Assembly: GCA_030066195.1 (NCBI GenBank)
Contig: JASJCB010000057.1
Location: forward strand, 1-40,088
Source: Acidobacteriota bacterium
GTDB lineage: Bacteria > Acidobacteriota > Holophagae > Acanthopleuribacterales > Acanthopleuribacteraceae
Direction: 5' to 3'
Length of the DNA: 40,088 bases
The notes beneath the pieces are model-generated. The model saw nothing but the letters and a program-made list of their open reading frames with translations, ran no database searches and was not told the origin of the DNA. Below, piece by piece: positions 15,345 to 24,374 of this stretch. The first letter of the stretch is position 1. Each line of letters begins with the position of its first letter. The position numbers were made by a program, and so were the translations under genes.

Positions 15345-16646
15345 CTATTCCGTCGCGGGCCAGTATTTTTCAATAAGGTTTTCCGGCAGGCTGACCTGAC
15401 GGGGTTGGAAGTGACCGGCAATGATCTGCCAGCCCAGGTCCAGTTGTTTTTCCAGCGGCAGGTTTACTTCCAGATTCATCATGCGTTCCTCGAATTCACC
15501 GCCGTAAGCCAGCAGGTGCTCATCGTAGCTGGAGATGCTGAAACCCATGGATTGCTGCTGTCGAACCTTGCGGCAGCCGTCGTACAACTGGATCATGGCG
15601 TTCATCAAGGGCGCGTGATCGTCACGGGTTTTCTTGTTGACCACCTGCTTCAGACGCGACAGGGAACCGAAGGGGTCGATGACGCCGCCCTTAAGGTAGA
15701 ACTGGCCCTCGGTGATATAACCCGTGTTGTCGGGCACGGGGTGGGTGACGTCGTCGCCGGGCATGGTGGTCACCGCCAGCACGGTGATGGAGCCGGAACC
15801 CTCGATATCCACGGCCTTTTCATAACGCGCGGCCAACTGTGAGTAGAGGTCGCCGGGATAACCGCGGTTGGCGGGAATCTGCTCCATGGCCACGGCGATT
15901 TCCTTCATGGCGTCGGAAAAGGCGGTCATGTCGGTGAGCAGTACCAGCACGCGCTTTCCTTGGGTGGCATATTGTTCAGCGGTGGCCAGAGCCATATCCG
16001 GCACCATCATACATTCCACCACCGGGTCCGAGGCCGTATGGATGAACATGATCAAGCGGTCCCTGGCCGAGGCCAGGTCATCGCGGAAGAACAGGTAGTC
16101 GTCGTACTTCAAACCCATGCCGCCCAGGATGATCACATCGGCCTCGGCCTGTTTCGCGATACGTGCCAGCAGAGGGTTGTAGGGCTCTCCGGCCACGCTG
16201 AAGATGGGCAGCTTCTGGCTTTCCACCAGGCTGTTGAACATATCGATCATGGGGATGCCGGTCTGGATCATCTTACTGGGGATGATGCGGCGAGCCGGGT
16301 TGAAACTGGGTCCGGCAATGGCCACGGCGGCAGTGTCGGCCACCGGCGCGCGACCGTCGATGGGTTCGCCCACACCGTTGAAGGTACGGCCCATGAGATT
16401 GGTTTCCGAATAGGCCAACTGAACCTGGTGTCCTAGAAACTCGACCACATCGCCGGTGCCCACGCCCTTGGTGCCCGCGAAGACCTGGAGCGAAACCTGG
16501 TCGTCACGCAGTTTGATCACCTGTGCGTAGGTATCGGTGCCGTCGTTCAGGCGGATGCGGGCCAACTCGCCGTAGGCAACGCCCTTTGCCCGAAGCATGA
16601 CCACCGGGCCGTCGATGCGTTCGATGCGCTGGTAGATCTTTTTCAT
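15345..16646 (-). CDS. V-type ATPase subunit B (non-catalytic nucleotide-binding)
   Basis: 433 residues. The beta-barrel N-terminus (YQRIERIDGPVVMLRAKGVA) and the F/V ATPase core are present: GRTFNGVGEPIDGR, IQTGIPMIDMFNSLVESQKLP, VLVLLTDMTAFSDAMKEIAV, the RGYPGDLYSQLAARYEKA region and PDNTGYITEGQFYL. There is no Walker A GxxxxGKT at the expected place (SLVESQKLPIFSVAG), as normal for B subunits. Together with subunit A it forms the hexameric head. Ribosome site GGAGGT lies 6 bases before the ATG, and the start overlaps the subunit A stop by ATGA. Confidence 0.93.
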   Translation of the reverse strand: MKKIYQRIERIDGPVVMLRAKGVAYGELARIRLNDGTDTYAQVIKLRDDQVSLQVFAGTKGVGTGDVVEFLGHQVQLAYSETNLMGRTFNGVGEPIDGRAPVADTAAVAIAGPSFNPARRIIPSKMIQTGIPMIDMFNSLVESQKLPIFSVAGEPYNPLLARIAKQAEADVIILGGMGLKYDDYLFFRDDLASARDRLIMFIHTASDPVVECMMVPDMALATAEQYATQGKRVLVLLTDMTAFSDAMKEIAVAMEQIPANRGYPGDLYSQLAARYEKAVDIEGSGSITVLAVTTMPGDDVTHPVPDNTGYITEGQFYLKGGVIDPFGSLSRLKQVVNKKTRDDHAPLMNAMIQLYDGCRKVRQQQSMGFSISSYDEHLLAYGGEFEERMMNLEVNLPLEKQLDLGWQIIAGHFQPRQVSLPENLIEKYWPATE

Positions 16647-18454
16647 GCGGTGACCTCCGCGAGGGATTTCTTACCGGACCATTCCTCGATTACCGCTTCC
16701 AACTCGTCTAGGAAACGCTTGTAATCGTCGGTATCCTCGGCGGCCAGGTTCCAGTTGCGGAACAGGGACGTCAGGTTCAACAATACGTCGCGAGCGGTAT
16801 CTTTATCGGGGAAGGTAAACGGTTGGTCGACAATGCGCCTGGCCAGTTTGAACGCCATGGCCACTCGTTCGGTTGACGGGTTGGCGTCCACATCGGAGAA
16901 GGCGTTCTGCTGGAGGAAGACCGCGTCGAACAATTCGGCCTTCAAGTAATGGGTAAAAATTTCCAGGGTCAACTCTTCCTCACCGATCACCTTCATCTGG
17001 TCGCCGATGCGCTGGCCTTCCGCGTAGTGGTTTTGCATCTCGCGCACATCGTCCACCCAGCCTTCGCCGTAGATGCCTTCCAGTTCGGAACGCATACTGT
17101 CCAGGTACTTGGACCAACTCTCCAAGGGCGATATGGCAGGAAAGCGTTTGGCGTAACTGCGGGCGTAGGTAAGTCCCAGGAAACAGCCCACCACGGCCAG
17201 GGTAGATTGGGTGACCGGTTCCTCGAAGTTACCACCGGCGGGCGAGACCGTGCCCACCACGGTCACCGATCCGGTGGTCTCGCCAAGGTACGGATCCTCC
17301 AGGCGAACCAGCCCGGCGCGTTCGTAAAAGGATGCGATCACTGAACCCAAATAGGCGGGGAAGGCTTCCTCGCCGGGAATTTCTTCCAGTCGGCCGCTCA
17401 TCTCGCGCAGGGCCTGGGCCCAGCGGCTGGTGGAATCGGCCAGCATCAGCACGCGTAGGCCCATCTGGCGGTAATACTCGGCCACGGTGACGGCGGTGTA
17501 GACCGACGCCTCGCGAGCGGCGACCGGCATGGACGAAGTGTTGCATATAATGATGGTGCGCTCCATCAGAGTGCGGCCGGTGCGCGGGTCGATGAGTTCG
17601 GGGAATTCACGCAGGGTTTCCACCACCTCACCGGCGCGCTCGCCGCAGGCAGCCACAATCACCACGTCGGCATCGCCGAAACGGGAGAGGGCCTGCTGCA
17701 AGACGGTTTTGCCCGCGCCGAAGGGGCCCGGGATACAGGCGGTGCCGCCCTCCGCAATGGGAAAGAAACTGTCGATAATGCGTACCCGCGTGGTCAGCGG
17801 CTTGGACGGTAGCAGGCGCTCCACATAGGCACGGATGGGTTTCTTGACCGGCCACTGCTGCACCATGGAAACCGCGCGCTCTTCACCGCCGGGCAGGCGC
17901 AGCCGGGCGATCTCGCGTTCCACCCGGTAGTTGCCGGCGGGTACGGTTTCCAAAACCTCCACCTCGCCCACAATGCCGAAGGGCACGGCGATGCGGTGTT
18001 TGAAGGGACCTTCGGGCACGGTGCCCAGCGTGTGCCCGGCATGCAGACGATCACCCACGCGGGCGACCGGCGTATAGGCCCACTGTTTCTCGCGGTCCAA
18101 TGTGGGCAGATACAGCCCCCGTTGCAGGAAGTAACCGGACCGTTGCGCCAATTGCTCCAGCGGGTTGCCCAAGCCGTCGGTGACCAGCGACAACAGGCCG
18201 GGGCCCAATTCCAGGGCCAATAACTCGTCGGTAATTTCGATGGTCATGCCCACGACCACGCCGCGGGTATCTTCGAAGACCTGCATATCGCACTCGTCGT
18301 TGCGAACGCGGATGACCTCGGCTTTCAAACGGATGGGGTCTCCGGATTTTTGGGGCAGAATGACATAGGCCACCGCGTTCATGCGCACGGTACCCTCGAA
18401 GCGGGCGGTAATCATGTTGCCGTTGACGCCGGCAACCACAGCTTTTGTCGTCAT
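16643..18454 (-). CDS. V-type ATPase subunit A (catalytic)
   Basis: 603 residues from the ATG at 18454 (MTTKAVVAGVNGNMITARFE); the longer frame reading into DUF2764 is rejected because of the ATGA overlap. Walker A GPFGAGKT has its Lys near residue 249. The A-type insertion (~110-190, DREKQWAYTPVARVGD) distinguishes it from F-type beta. Catalytic and signature segments include EVVETLREFPEL, LMLADSTSRWAQALREMSGR and EEIPGEEAFPAYLGS. It hydrolyses or makes ATP in the cytoplasmic head; in bacterial V-ATPases of this kind either direction is possible. Residues ~480-603 form the helical C-terminal domain. Neighbour order is that of the complete operon. Confidence 0.94.
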   Translation of the reverse strand: MTTKAVVAGVNGNMITARFEGTVRMNAVAYVILPQKSGDPIRLKAEVIRVRNDECDMQVFEDTRGVVVGMTIEITDELLALELGPGLLSLVTDGLGNPLEQLAQRSGYFLQRGLYLPTLDREKQWAYTPVARVGDRLHAGHTLGTVPEGPFKHRIAVPFGIVGEVEVLETVPAGNYRVEREIARLRLPGGEERAVSMVQQWPVKKPIRAYVERLLPSKPLTTRVRIIDSFFPIAEGGTACIPGPFGAGKTVLQQALSRFGDADVVIVAACGERAGEVVETLREFPELIDPRTGRTLMERTIIICNTSSMPVAAREASVYTAVTVAEYYRQMGLRVLMLADSTSRWAQALREMSGRLEEIPGEEAFPAYLGSVIASFYERAGLVRLEDPYLGETTGSVTVVGTVSPAGGNFEEPVTQSTLAVVGCFLGLTYARSYAKRFPAISPLESWSKYLDSMRSELEGIYGEGWVDDVREMQNHYAEGQRIGDQMKVIGEEELTLEIFTHYLKAELFDAVFLQQNAFSDVDANPSTERVAMAFKLARRIVDQPFTFPDKDTARDVLLNLTSLFRNWNLAAEDTDDYKRFLDELEAVIEEWSGKKSLAEVTA

Positions 18455-19239
18455 GGTGTTGTCTCCGGGGAAAATTGGAGGATATCGTCCAACATGGCGC
18501 GACCCTTTTCGGCATCGCGGGCGGCTTCGCGGTGGACCAGGCGCAGCCGGAAGTAATAAGCCAGAACCTGACCGATGGAAAAGGTTTCCGTACCCAGGCA
18601 ACGGTCGATGAGACGGCGGCGCAGCACGTCCAGGCGCTGTTCCATTTGGGCCAGATCGGTCATTTGCAAGACCTCGCGGACCTCCGGGTAGTTACGCAGG
18701 CGACCGGCGATCCCCAGGTCGTGATCGCCGTAATGGGCCATGATCACCTTCCAGGTCGAGTCGATACCGCCTTCCATTTGCGTGAGGAACTTTTGCGGGT
18801 CCATGCCCTCCAGCTTGCACAACAGGCCGGCGAGCATTTCCTCGGTATTCAGCCACAGGGCGGAATAGCGCTTCAGGAAATGGGAGCGGGCGTGTTTGTA
18901 GACCTTCTGGAACCAGTAGCGCAGCAACAGGTGCATGGGCCGGTCCTTGAGGGCCCAGGCGGGCAGCAGGCGCTCCTCGCGGTCGGCGGCCAGTGCTCTT
19001 TGTCGCTGGTATTCCTCAAAAGGAGTATCCTGACTGTCGATGGGCAAACCCAGCATCTTGCGATTTCTAGCCAGGATGGTTTTATCGATTTCACTGACCA
19101 ACAGCACCTGTTCCAATTCGTGGCGGTCGGCGCCCTCCAAATGGCTTCGCGCGGTTGCGGCGAATTCGTCCATGCCGAGCGGCGGCGGTTGACCGGGCTC
19201 CACGACGGGCAGGCTGGTGATCAGGTAGATGAGCGACAT
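18451..19239 (-). CDS. V-ATPase-associated DUF2764 protein (probable C/d-subunit substitute)
   Basis: 262 residues, almost wholly helical. The N-terminus SLIYLITSLPVVEPGQPPPL and the following helix match the DUF2764 family, which I know from V-ATPase operons of Bacteroidetes, spirochaetes and chlamydiae, in the same place between E and A. Canonical subunit C (d) is missing from this operon, so this protein may take its role of linking the central shaft to the K ring; this is inference from position. It begins 21 bases after subunit E and its TGA overlaps the subunit A ATG as ATGA. No membrane segment or catalytic motif is seen. Confidence 0.8.
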   Translation of the reverse strand: MSLIYLITSLPVVEPGQPPPLGMDEFAATARSHLEGADRHELEQVLLVSEIDKTILARNRKMLGLPIDSQDTPFEEYQRQRALAADREERLLPAWALKDRPMHLLLRYWFQKVYKHARSHFLKRYSALWLNTEEMLAGLLCKLEGMDPQKFLTQMEGGIDSTWKVIMAHYGDHDLGIAGRLRNYPEVREVLQMTDLAQMEQRLDVLRRRLIDRCLGTETFSIGQVLAYYFRLRLVHREAARDAEKGRAMLDDILQFSPETTP

Positions 19240-19260
19240 GCGCTACCTCCCTTCCCGCGC

Positions 19261-19890
19261 TTAACCGTCGTGGCCCAGGGCGAAGAAGGGTTTCAACGCG
19301 GGGTCCACCAATTCCGCCAACTCGCTGACGATGGCCTCCAAGGTGAAATCCCAGGTAAATCCCTCGCCCTCACGCCGCAGACGGAAGCCGGTCAGTCCCT
19401 CGGAGCCCTGTAGCTGGACATCGGTGATGCCTGCCAGTTTTTGAGAAACCGCGTCCGCGAAGTAGGCGCCTAATGCTTCTTTGGTATCGGGGGGAATCAC
19501 GGCTTCGATACTACCGCCGCCTTCTTTAATGAAGTCACGGCAGATTTCGGTCAGGACATTTTGGAGAAACTGAGGATGGGCAATAGTTTCAGCCACTTTA
19601 TCGGAGATGGCGGGTTGGATGAGGTTGCGGCGAATGCGTTGCCCGAAATCGGCCACATAATCGCGAACTGCCAACCGCAGATCGGACTCGGCGCGGGTTC
19701 GCATTTCATCGGCTTGCGTTTGTGCATCGGCAACCATGGCCTCGGCCTTTTGTTTGGCCTCGGCGAGTAACTGCTCGGCCTGGTTCTGTGCTTCGCGGAC
19801 AATTCGCTCATTTTCAACCCGACCCGCGTCCACACCCTCTTGCTTGATGCGTTCGATCAGTTGATTTATGCCACTGGTAAGCTCTGGCAT
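19261..19890 (-). CDS. V-type ATPase subunit E (peripheral stalk)
   Basis: 209 residues from the ATG at 19890. A GTG six bases further upstream is also in frame, but the GGAAGGAAG ribosome site would touch it, so the ATG is preferred. Residues ~10-90 form one long Ala/Glu/Gln-rich coiled coil (NQAEQLLAEAKQKAEAMVAD), and the rest is a small globular domain that caps the A/B head. It is the outer stalk that resists rotation, and no partner G/H subunit gene is present. First gene of the operon. The 239 bases upstream (19891-20129) hold no gene; they contain a small hairpin (CTCCC/GGGAG at 19948-19962) and weak, roughly 41-42-base-spaced palindromic motifs. Confidence 0.88.
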   Translation of the reverse strand: MPELTSGINQLIERIKQEGVDAGRVENERIVREAQNQAEQLLAEAKQKAEAMVADAQTQADEMRTRAESDLRLAVRDYVADFGQRIRRNLIQPAISDKVAETIAHPQFLQNVLTEICRDFIKEGGGSIEAVIPPDTKEALGAYFADAVSQKLAGITDVQLQGSEGLTGFRLRREGEGFTWDFTLEAIVSELAELVDPALKPFFALGHDG

Positions 19891-20129
19891 CGACACTTCC
19901 TTCCGGCACCCTACTTCCTGGAAGACCCGCTTATCCTAACACTTAATCTCCCGAGTGGGGAGTCAGAAAAGGCCATATTTTCAAAGATTTCGACGGTACC
20001 CGGCGAAGCCCCTTTCAAGTCTTGAATTCGGAGAGCCTTCCCCTCGAAGTGAAGGGGCATGACCGGTCGAACCTGTGCAGGAATAGGAGCCTTTGCGGGA
20101 AGAATAGTTTACGTCTGCCTACCGGTCGA

Positions 20130-20477
20130 TTATCGGCTCTTGGACGCCAGGATTTCTTCCAGCGGTTTATCGGTAAGGAGAAGTTTGGACCATTGATCCA
20201 ACTCTTTGGGATCGGCTTTATTGACTCTGGTGGAAGCCCAATCCGGCAAGGTCCCGAAGCGTTGGTTCGCCAGGAGCAGAAACAGGTCTCGCTTGCCTTC
20301 CAGCTTGCCCTCCAGTCGGCCCTCTAGTCGGCCTTCCTTCCAACCTTCCAGCTTACCTTTTTGCTCCCCGCGTTTCATGGCTCGTCTTTCCCAACCGGTG
20401 ATGTACTGCATCTTTTCCTCTCCTACTTCATGTTTTAGTTCTTCCATGAGCTGGTTGTCAAGGTCTTCCAGGGCGAA
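20130..20477 (-). pseudogene. Remnant of Rpn/DUF4351-like PD-(D/E)XK nuclease-transposase protein (C-terminal part)
   Basis: The frame is open from just after a TGA at 20478-20480 to the stop at 20130, with the first ATG at 20447. The protein segment MQYITGWERRAMKRGEQKGK, followed by a Lys/Glu/Gly repeat (EGRLEGRLEGKLEGK, encoded by 12-bp near-repeats) and LLLANQRFGTLPDW, matches the C-terminal tail of Rpn-family recombination-promoting nuclease/putative transposase proteins. The ~200-residue nuclease domain that should precede it is absent, so this is read as a decayed fragment. A short independent protein of about 105 residues is the alternative. No inverted repeats or target duplications are evident. 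Confidence 0.55.
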
Positions 20478-20591
20478 TCATATTCCAATGCATCCTCCGG
20501 CAGCAGAAATCAACAATAGGCTGCCAGGTTTCTACCATGTGGAAGTATTCGGTGTACAGTGCTGTATAGTGCCGGCGGCATCATAATAAGC

Positions 20592-20621
20592 ATGACGGTT
20601 ACGGCCGGCTTTGGCTATACT
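20592..20621 (+). promoter_or_regulatory. Possible promoter of the sulfatase-like gene
   Basis: TATACT at 20616-20621 with ATGACG at 20592-20597, 18 bases apart. The -35 matches the consensus at four of six positions. The -10 lies 17 bases upstream of the ATG at 20639, so the transcript leader would be very short. Confidence 0.4.
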
Positions 20622-20638
20622 GGCGCCGTGGAGGATTT

Positions 20639-22642
20639 ATGCGTCTTTGGATGGTTGTCTGTCTCTCTTTGCTCGTCGCCTGCGGACCTGATTCATCGAA
20701 TAAACCACCGGAAAAAGCCGTGCCGGCCGCGGTGCTTTTGGTTACTCTGGATACCTCGCGGGCCGATTATTTCTTCCCCTCCAAAACAGCCGAAGAAACA
20801 CCCGCTTTTGCCGCCCTGGCTCAATCCGGCAGGCTGTTCACCCAAGCCTACGCCACCGCGCCCATGACCCTGCCCTCCCATGCGTCCATGATGACCGGCA
20901 TGTATCCTTCCGAGCACGGCATTCACGAAAACGCGCGCTACCTCCCGCCCGACAAACCGCTGCTGGCCCAACAACTCCATGAGGCCGGTTGGTTCACCGC
21001 CGCCGCGGTTTCCGCCTATCCCCTGGCCGCCGAGTTCGGCCTGAATCGCGGCTTTGATCGCTATGACGACAGCCTACCCGAGGGCGCCCCGGAACGTCGC
21101 GCCGATGTCACCACGGCAAGCGCCCTCCAACTATTAGATGCGGCCCGACAGGAGCCCCTGTTCCTCTGGGTTCACTATTTCGACCCGCACCATCCCTATC
21201 AGGCGCCGCCGGAATACATCCAAAAATTCCCTGACGATGCCTACATGGCCGAGATCGCCTATACCGACGCCAATCTGGGCCGAGTGGTCGAACACTTTCG
21301 ACAGACCATCGGGAATCGTCCTCACTTGATCATGGTGGTGGGCGATCATGGCGAGAGCCTGGGCGATCATGGCGAGGCCCAGCACGGCAACCTGCTCTAT
21401 CAGGGCGTGATGCGGGTGCCCATGGTAATAGCGGGCACCGGCATCGAACCCGGCCGCGAGGACAGGCCCGTCAGCGTGCGCGACGTCGCGCCGACTGTCC
21501 TTGCTTTTGCCGACTTGGAGAAGAACCACGGTCTGTTGCGGCCTGACAATGAGGTTGTCCTGGGCGAGGCCATGAAGCCCTTCCTGCAATACGGTTGGAG
21601 CCCGCAGGTGATGGCGGTCAGCGACGGGTTGAAGGTGATCCGTAGCACGTCCATGGAAGTCTATGACCTGACCACCGACCAAACTGAATCACAAAACCTG
21701 GTCGAAACCCGTAAGCCCTCGCCCAAGATCCTCAAGGCGCTGTTCAACTATCCGGTTCCCGGCGCCGATCAGGCCACGCAAAACATGACGCAAGAGCAAA
21801 TGGAACAACTGTCCAGCCTGGGTTACAGCGCCTCGGTAGGGGTGCCGGGTCAACGCGACCACATGCCCGCGCCTGCTGCCATGACTCACCTCTTCGACCT
21901 GCTGGACCGAGGCTCTGACCAATTCGTACGCGGCAACTACGACACGGCCCTAAAAACCTTCAACCTGATCCTGGCCGAAGATCCCGACAACCTGATGGTG
22001 CACGTGCGCATGGCCGTGGCCAACTCGCTGCTGGGCAATAAACAGGCGGCGCTGGACCATTTCCGCAAGGCCGGCAAGCTCAGCGAGGACTCAGTAGACC
22101 TGCACCACTATCTGGGCATGCACTACATGCGCTTCGGCGAATGGGAACGAGCCGCTCAACGCTTCACCCATGTACTGGAGCGTCTGCCCTACAAACGGGC
22201 CGCCCTGGAGAACCTGGGCAAGATCCGAGAGCGTCAAAAGCGGCCGGACGAGGCCCTGTCATTGTTCCAACGCGCCCTGGCCATTAAGGAGGACCCGGAC
22301 CTGCGCCTGCGTTGCGGCTACTTGTACATGGCGAAGCGAGAAACCGATCGCGCGATCGATGATTTTGAAACCGCATCCCAACTGATGGGTAACGATTTCC
22401 CTGCCAATCTGGACCTGGGTGTATGCTACCTGGACGCGGGCCGCCGCCGGGAAGCCGCGACCGTACTGGAACGGGTGCCGGCGAGCGACCCGCGCTACCC
22501 CATGGCCTTGTTCAAACGCGCCCAGGTATCGGTACTGTTACAAGAACCCGACGCGGCCGGATGGATCGAGCGCGCCCGCACCCACGCAGACCGGTTCACG
22601 GCCCCGTTGATCGCAAACGAACGCCTGTTCCAGGGTTATTGA
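20639..22642 (+). CDS. Sulfatase-like (alkaline phosphatase superfamily) lipoprotein with TPR tail
   Basis: 667 residues. Lipoprotein signal with lipobox LVAC (Cys15). The N-terminal ~400 residues are a sulfatase-fold hydrolase/transferase: metal-binding Asp38 in VTLDTSRADY, then the nucleophile loop TAPMTLPSHASMMTGMYPS, and the second metal site GDHGESLGDHGE. The nucleophile position holds Thr77 where true sulfatases have Cys or Ser (C/S-x-P-x-R), and the Arg is a His, so formylglycine conversion is not expected. A Thr-nucleophile phosphohydrolase or phosphotransferase is more likely. From ~420 at least five TPR units follow (AEDPDNLMVHVRMAVANSLL, LSLFQRALAIKEDPDLRLR), suggesting a protein-partner role. 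Ribosome site GGAGG lies 5 bases before the ATG. Its 3' end converges with the HExxH gene. Confidence 0.8.
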   Translation: MRLWMVVCLSLLVACGPDSSNKPPEKAVPAAVLLVTLDTSRADYFFPSKTAEETPAFAALAQSGRLFTQAYATAPMTLPSHASMMTGMYPSEHGIHENARYLPPDKPLLAQQLHEAGWFTAAAVSAYPLAAEFGLNRGFDRYDDSLPEGAPERRADVTTASALQLLDAARQEPLFLWVHYFDPHHPYQAPPEYIQKFPDDAYMAEIAYTDANLGRVVEHFRQTIGNRPHLIMVVGDHGESLGDHGEAQHGNLLYQGVMRVPMVIAGTGIEPGREDRPVSVRDVAPTVLAFADLEKNHGLLRPDNEVVLGEAMKPFLQYGWSPQVMAVSDGLKVIRSTSMEVYDLTTDQTESQNLVETRKPSPKILKALFNYPVPGADQATQNMTQEQMEQLSSLGYSASVGVPGQRDHMPAPAAMTHLFDLLDRGSDQFVRGNYDTALKTFNLILAEDPDNLMVHVRMAVANSLLGNKQAALDHFRKAGKLSEDSVDLHHYLGMHYMRFGEWERAAQRFTHVLERLPYKRAALENLGKIRERQKRPDEALSLFQRALAIKEDPDLRLRCGYLYMAKRETDRAIDDFETASQLMGNDFPANLDLGVCYLDAGRRREAATVLERVPASDPRYPMALFKRAQVSVLLQEPDAAGWIERARTHADRFTAPLIANERLFQGY

Positions 22643-22656
22643 AAAGCCTACGGGAA

Positions 22657-24282
22657 TCATGTGTGCCATGCGACCGGGCAGACCAGGTTCGATTGGATGA
22701 GAATCTCCAGCAGGTCGTCTTCAAGTTTCAGTTCTTCCTTGGTTAGAGGGCTTTGTTCCAAGGCTTCAAGGGCCGTGCCCAGATCTTCCGAGAGGTTCAG
22801 TACTACCAGTTCTCCACTTGCGTCCCGGCGAACAGCCAGCCAGATAGGCCGGGTTGCCGTTTCTTCTCCCGTGGCGAGGCCCAGCATTACCGCCGCCGCG
22901 GCGTCGGTGCGGATGATTTGCACGGCCGGGTCCAGTCTCAGACGAGTATCCCTTGCGCCGTTCATTCCCAGGGTGAGGGAGGCCGCGTCCGCTGCCGGAG
23001 CGTGGGTCATTCCGGCTTCGACCATAGCAGCCCGCGCTGCCGGTTCCGGTTCCGCATCTGCCAACCAACGGGCGAAGCGGATGCCCAGCGGTGTGCGTTC
23101 CAAGGGATCGTTTTTCATGAATCCGCGCACCAGTTCCATACGCGAATCCTCGTCCGATCGCCCCAGAGCATCCCAAGTGTTGGGGCAGGCCGAGGCAATA
23201 CCCTCGGCAATCTGGCGCGTCGAATATCCGTAGCCTCCCGGCAGTAGATAACCCAGCGCGAAAACATCGTCGGGGTGCGGCAGGACATACTCTTCATGCA
23301 GCGCTTCATAGCCGGTGATCGTTTCCATCACAGCGCTGTCCGAAGGTTGGGCGGCAAGGCGCGCGGCCACTTCGGTAAGGGCGTCGGCAACCTCTCGTTC
23401 ACATTGCGCCGAAATTTCCAGAAGACGCCAACCCAGGTCCTGCGCCACGCGCGTCCAACGGTCGCCCGCCCACGGTTCCAACGGCTGGTCGTCCAAGATG
23501 ACGGCCGTTACCCGGCGGATACGGTCTTCAAGCGCTTCCAGGGTTTCGTGTCGACCGGTATGTTCGGGAAAAAAGAGTTGGATATAATCGCAAAACTGTT
23601 GGGATTGCAGGCGGGGACCCTGAGCTGCCGCATAGGCCAGGCCGTCGCTGCATAAATCCAGGTTGGCCCAAGGGCTGGGAACAGGTCTTCCCAGCTTCAG
23701 CGATTTGGAAACAGCCGCCAGTTCCCGTTCGATAAAGGCCAGACCCTCTCGACGAAAGCGGTCCTGGTCCGGGGCTTTGGTATCGGGCCCGGTCTTGGCG
23801 GCTTGCTCGCAGTCGCGGCAGTAACTGCCGAACAGCGGGCCGCTCGCGTTGTGAAGTTCGCAACGGTTCAGTTGAATCTCGTCGAAGAAATAGAAGACAG
23901 CTACCGGTAACAATTCGGCAAGTCGCGCGGCCAGGGCGTGATAGAAGGGTGTAGCGTCAGGTCGCCAGGCGAACCCTACCAGACCGTGGCACAGTTCGTG
24001 GGCGGTCCACTTGGCGCGGTGCCCGGGGTGAAAACTGCCGATCATCATATCGTTGCGAAAAGAGGTGTATTTGCTTTCGGGCAGAATGCCGTTGCGCCAG
24101 GACTGGGGACTGCCCAAATCGGGCCGGCCCTCGGGCAGCCATTGTTCCGGGACATCCAAACCGGCGCGGTATTCGAAATGGGCCAGCAGCAGTTGTGCAC
24201 GAGCCGCTTCCCGGCCGACGACAGATGCCGCGGGGGAACGCGTCAATTCCACATCCGGTGCGCCTTCTACCCTTTGTTCCAT
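22657..24282 (-). CDS. Unrecognised protein with HExxH metalloprotease-like motif and CxxH/CxxC cluster
   Basis: 541 residues from the ATG at 24282; a GTG at 24288 is in frame, but the GGGGAGGT ribosome site fits the ATG. I do not recognise the family. Residues 95-99 read HELCH in a helix (KWTAHELCHGLVGFAW), an HExxH zinc-binding motif. Glu135 (FFDEIQLN) lies 36 residues after the second His and could be the third ligand, as in gluzincins. Directly after it, Cys141, His144, Cys155 and Cys158 form CX2H-X10-CX2C, like a zinc knuckle. The remaining ~380 residues are helical and acidic, with no signal peptide or membrane helix, so it should be cytoplasmic. It lies 92 bases downstream of the DegT aminotransferase gene on the same strand. 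A TATAAA at 24321-24326 (minus strand) could be its own -10. Peptidase activity is an inference. Confidence 0.7.
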   Translation of the reverse strand: MEQRVEGAPDVELTRSPAASVVGREAARAQLLLAHFEYRAGLDVPEQWLPEGRPDLGSPQSWRNGILPESKYTSFRNDMMIGSFHPGHRAKWTAHELCHGLVGFAWRPDATPFYHALAARLAELLPVAVFYFFDEIQLNRCELHNASGPLFGSYCRDCEQAAKTGPDTKAPDQDRFRREGLAFIERELAAVSKSLKLGRPVPSPWANLDLCSDGLAYAAAQGPRLQSQQFCDYIQLFFPEHTGRHETLEALEDRIRRVTAVILDDQPLEPWAGDRWTRVAQDLGWRLLEISAQCEREVADALTEVAARLAAQPSDSAVMETITGYEALHEEYVLPHPDDVFALGYLLPGGYGYSTRQIAEGIASACPNTWDALGRSDEDSRMELVRGFMKNDPLERTPLGIRFARWLADAEPEPAARAAMVEAGMTHAPAADAASLTLGMNGARDTRLRLDPAVQIIRTDAAAAVMLGLATGEETATRPIWLAVRRDASGELVVLNLSEDLGTALEALEQSPLTKEELKLEDDLLEILIQSNLVCPVAWHT

Positions 24283-24374
24283 GATCACCTCCCCGGCTGA
24301 GTTTGCAGGCCGGTGAGCCGTTTATATCATATCAGCCCTAAGAACCGGTTGCCTGATTGCGGCGCGGAAATGTG

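Noticed and set aside
20130..20447. Intact short regulator or toxin gene
   Set aside because: The sequence is the tail of an Rpn-like protein whose nuclease domain is missing and whose frame is closed just upstream, so a remnant is more likely.
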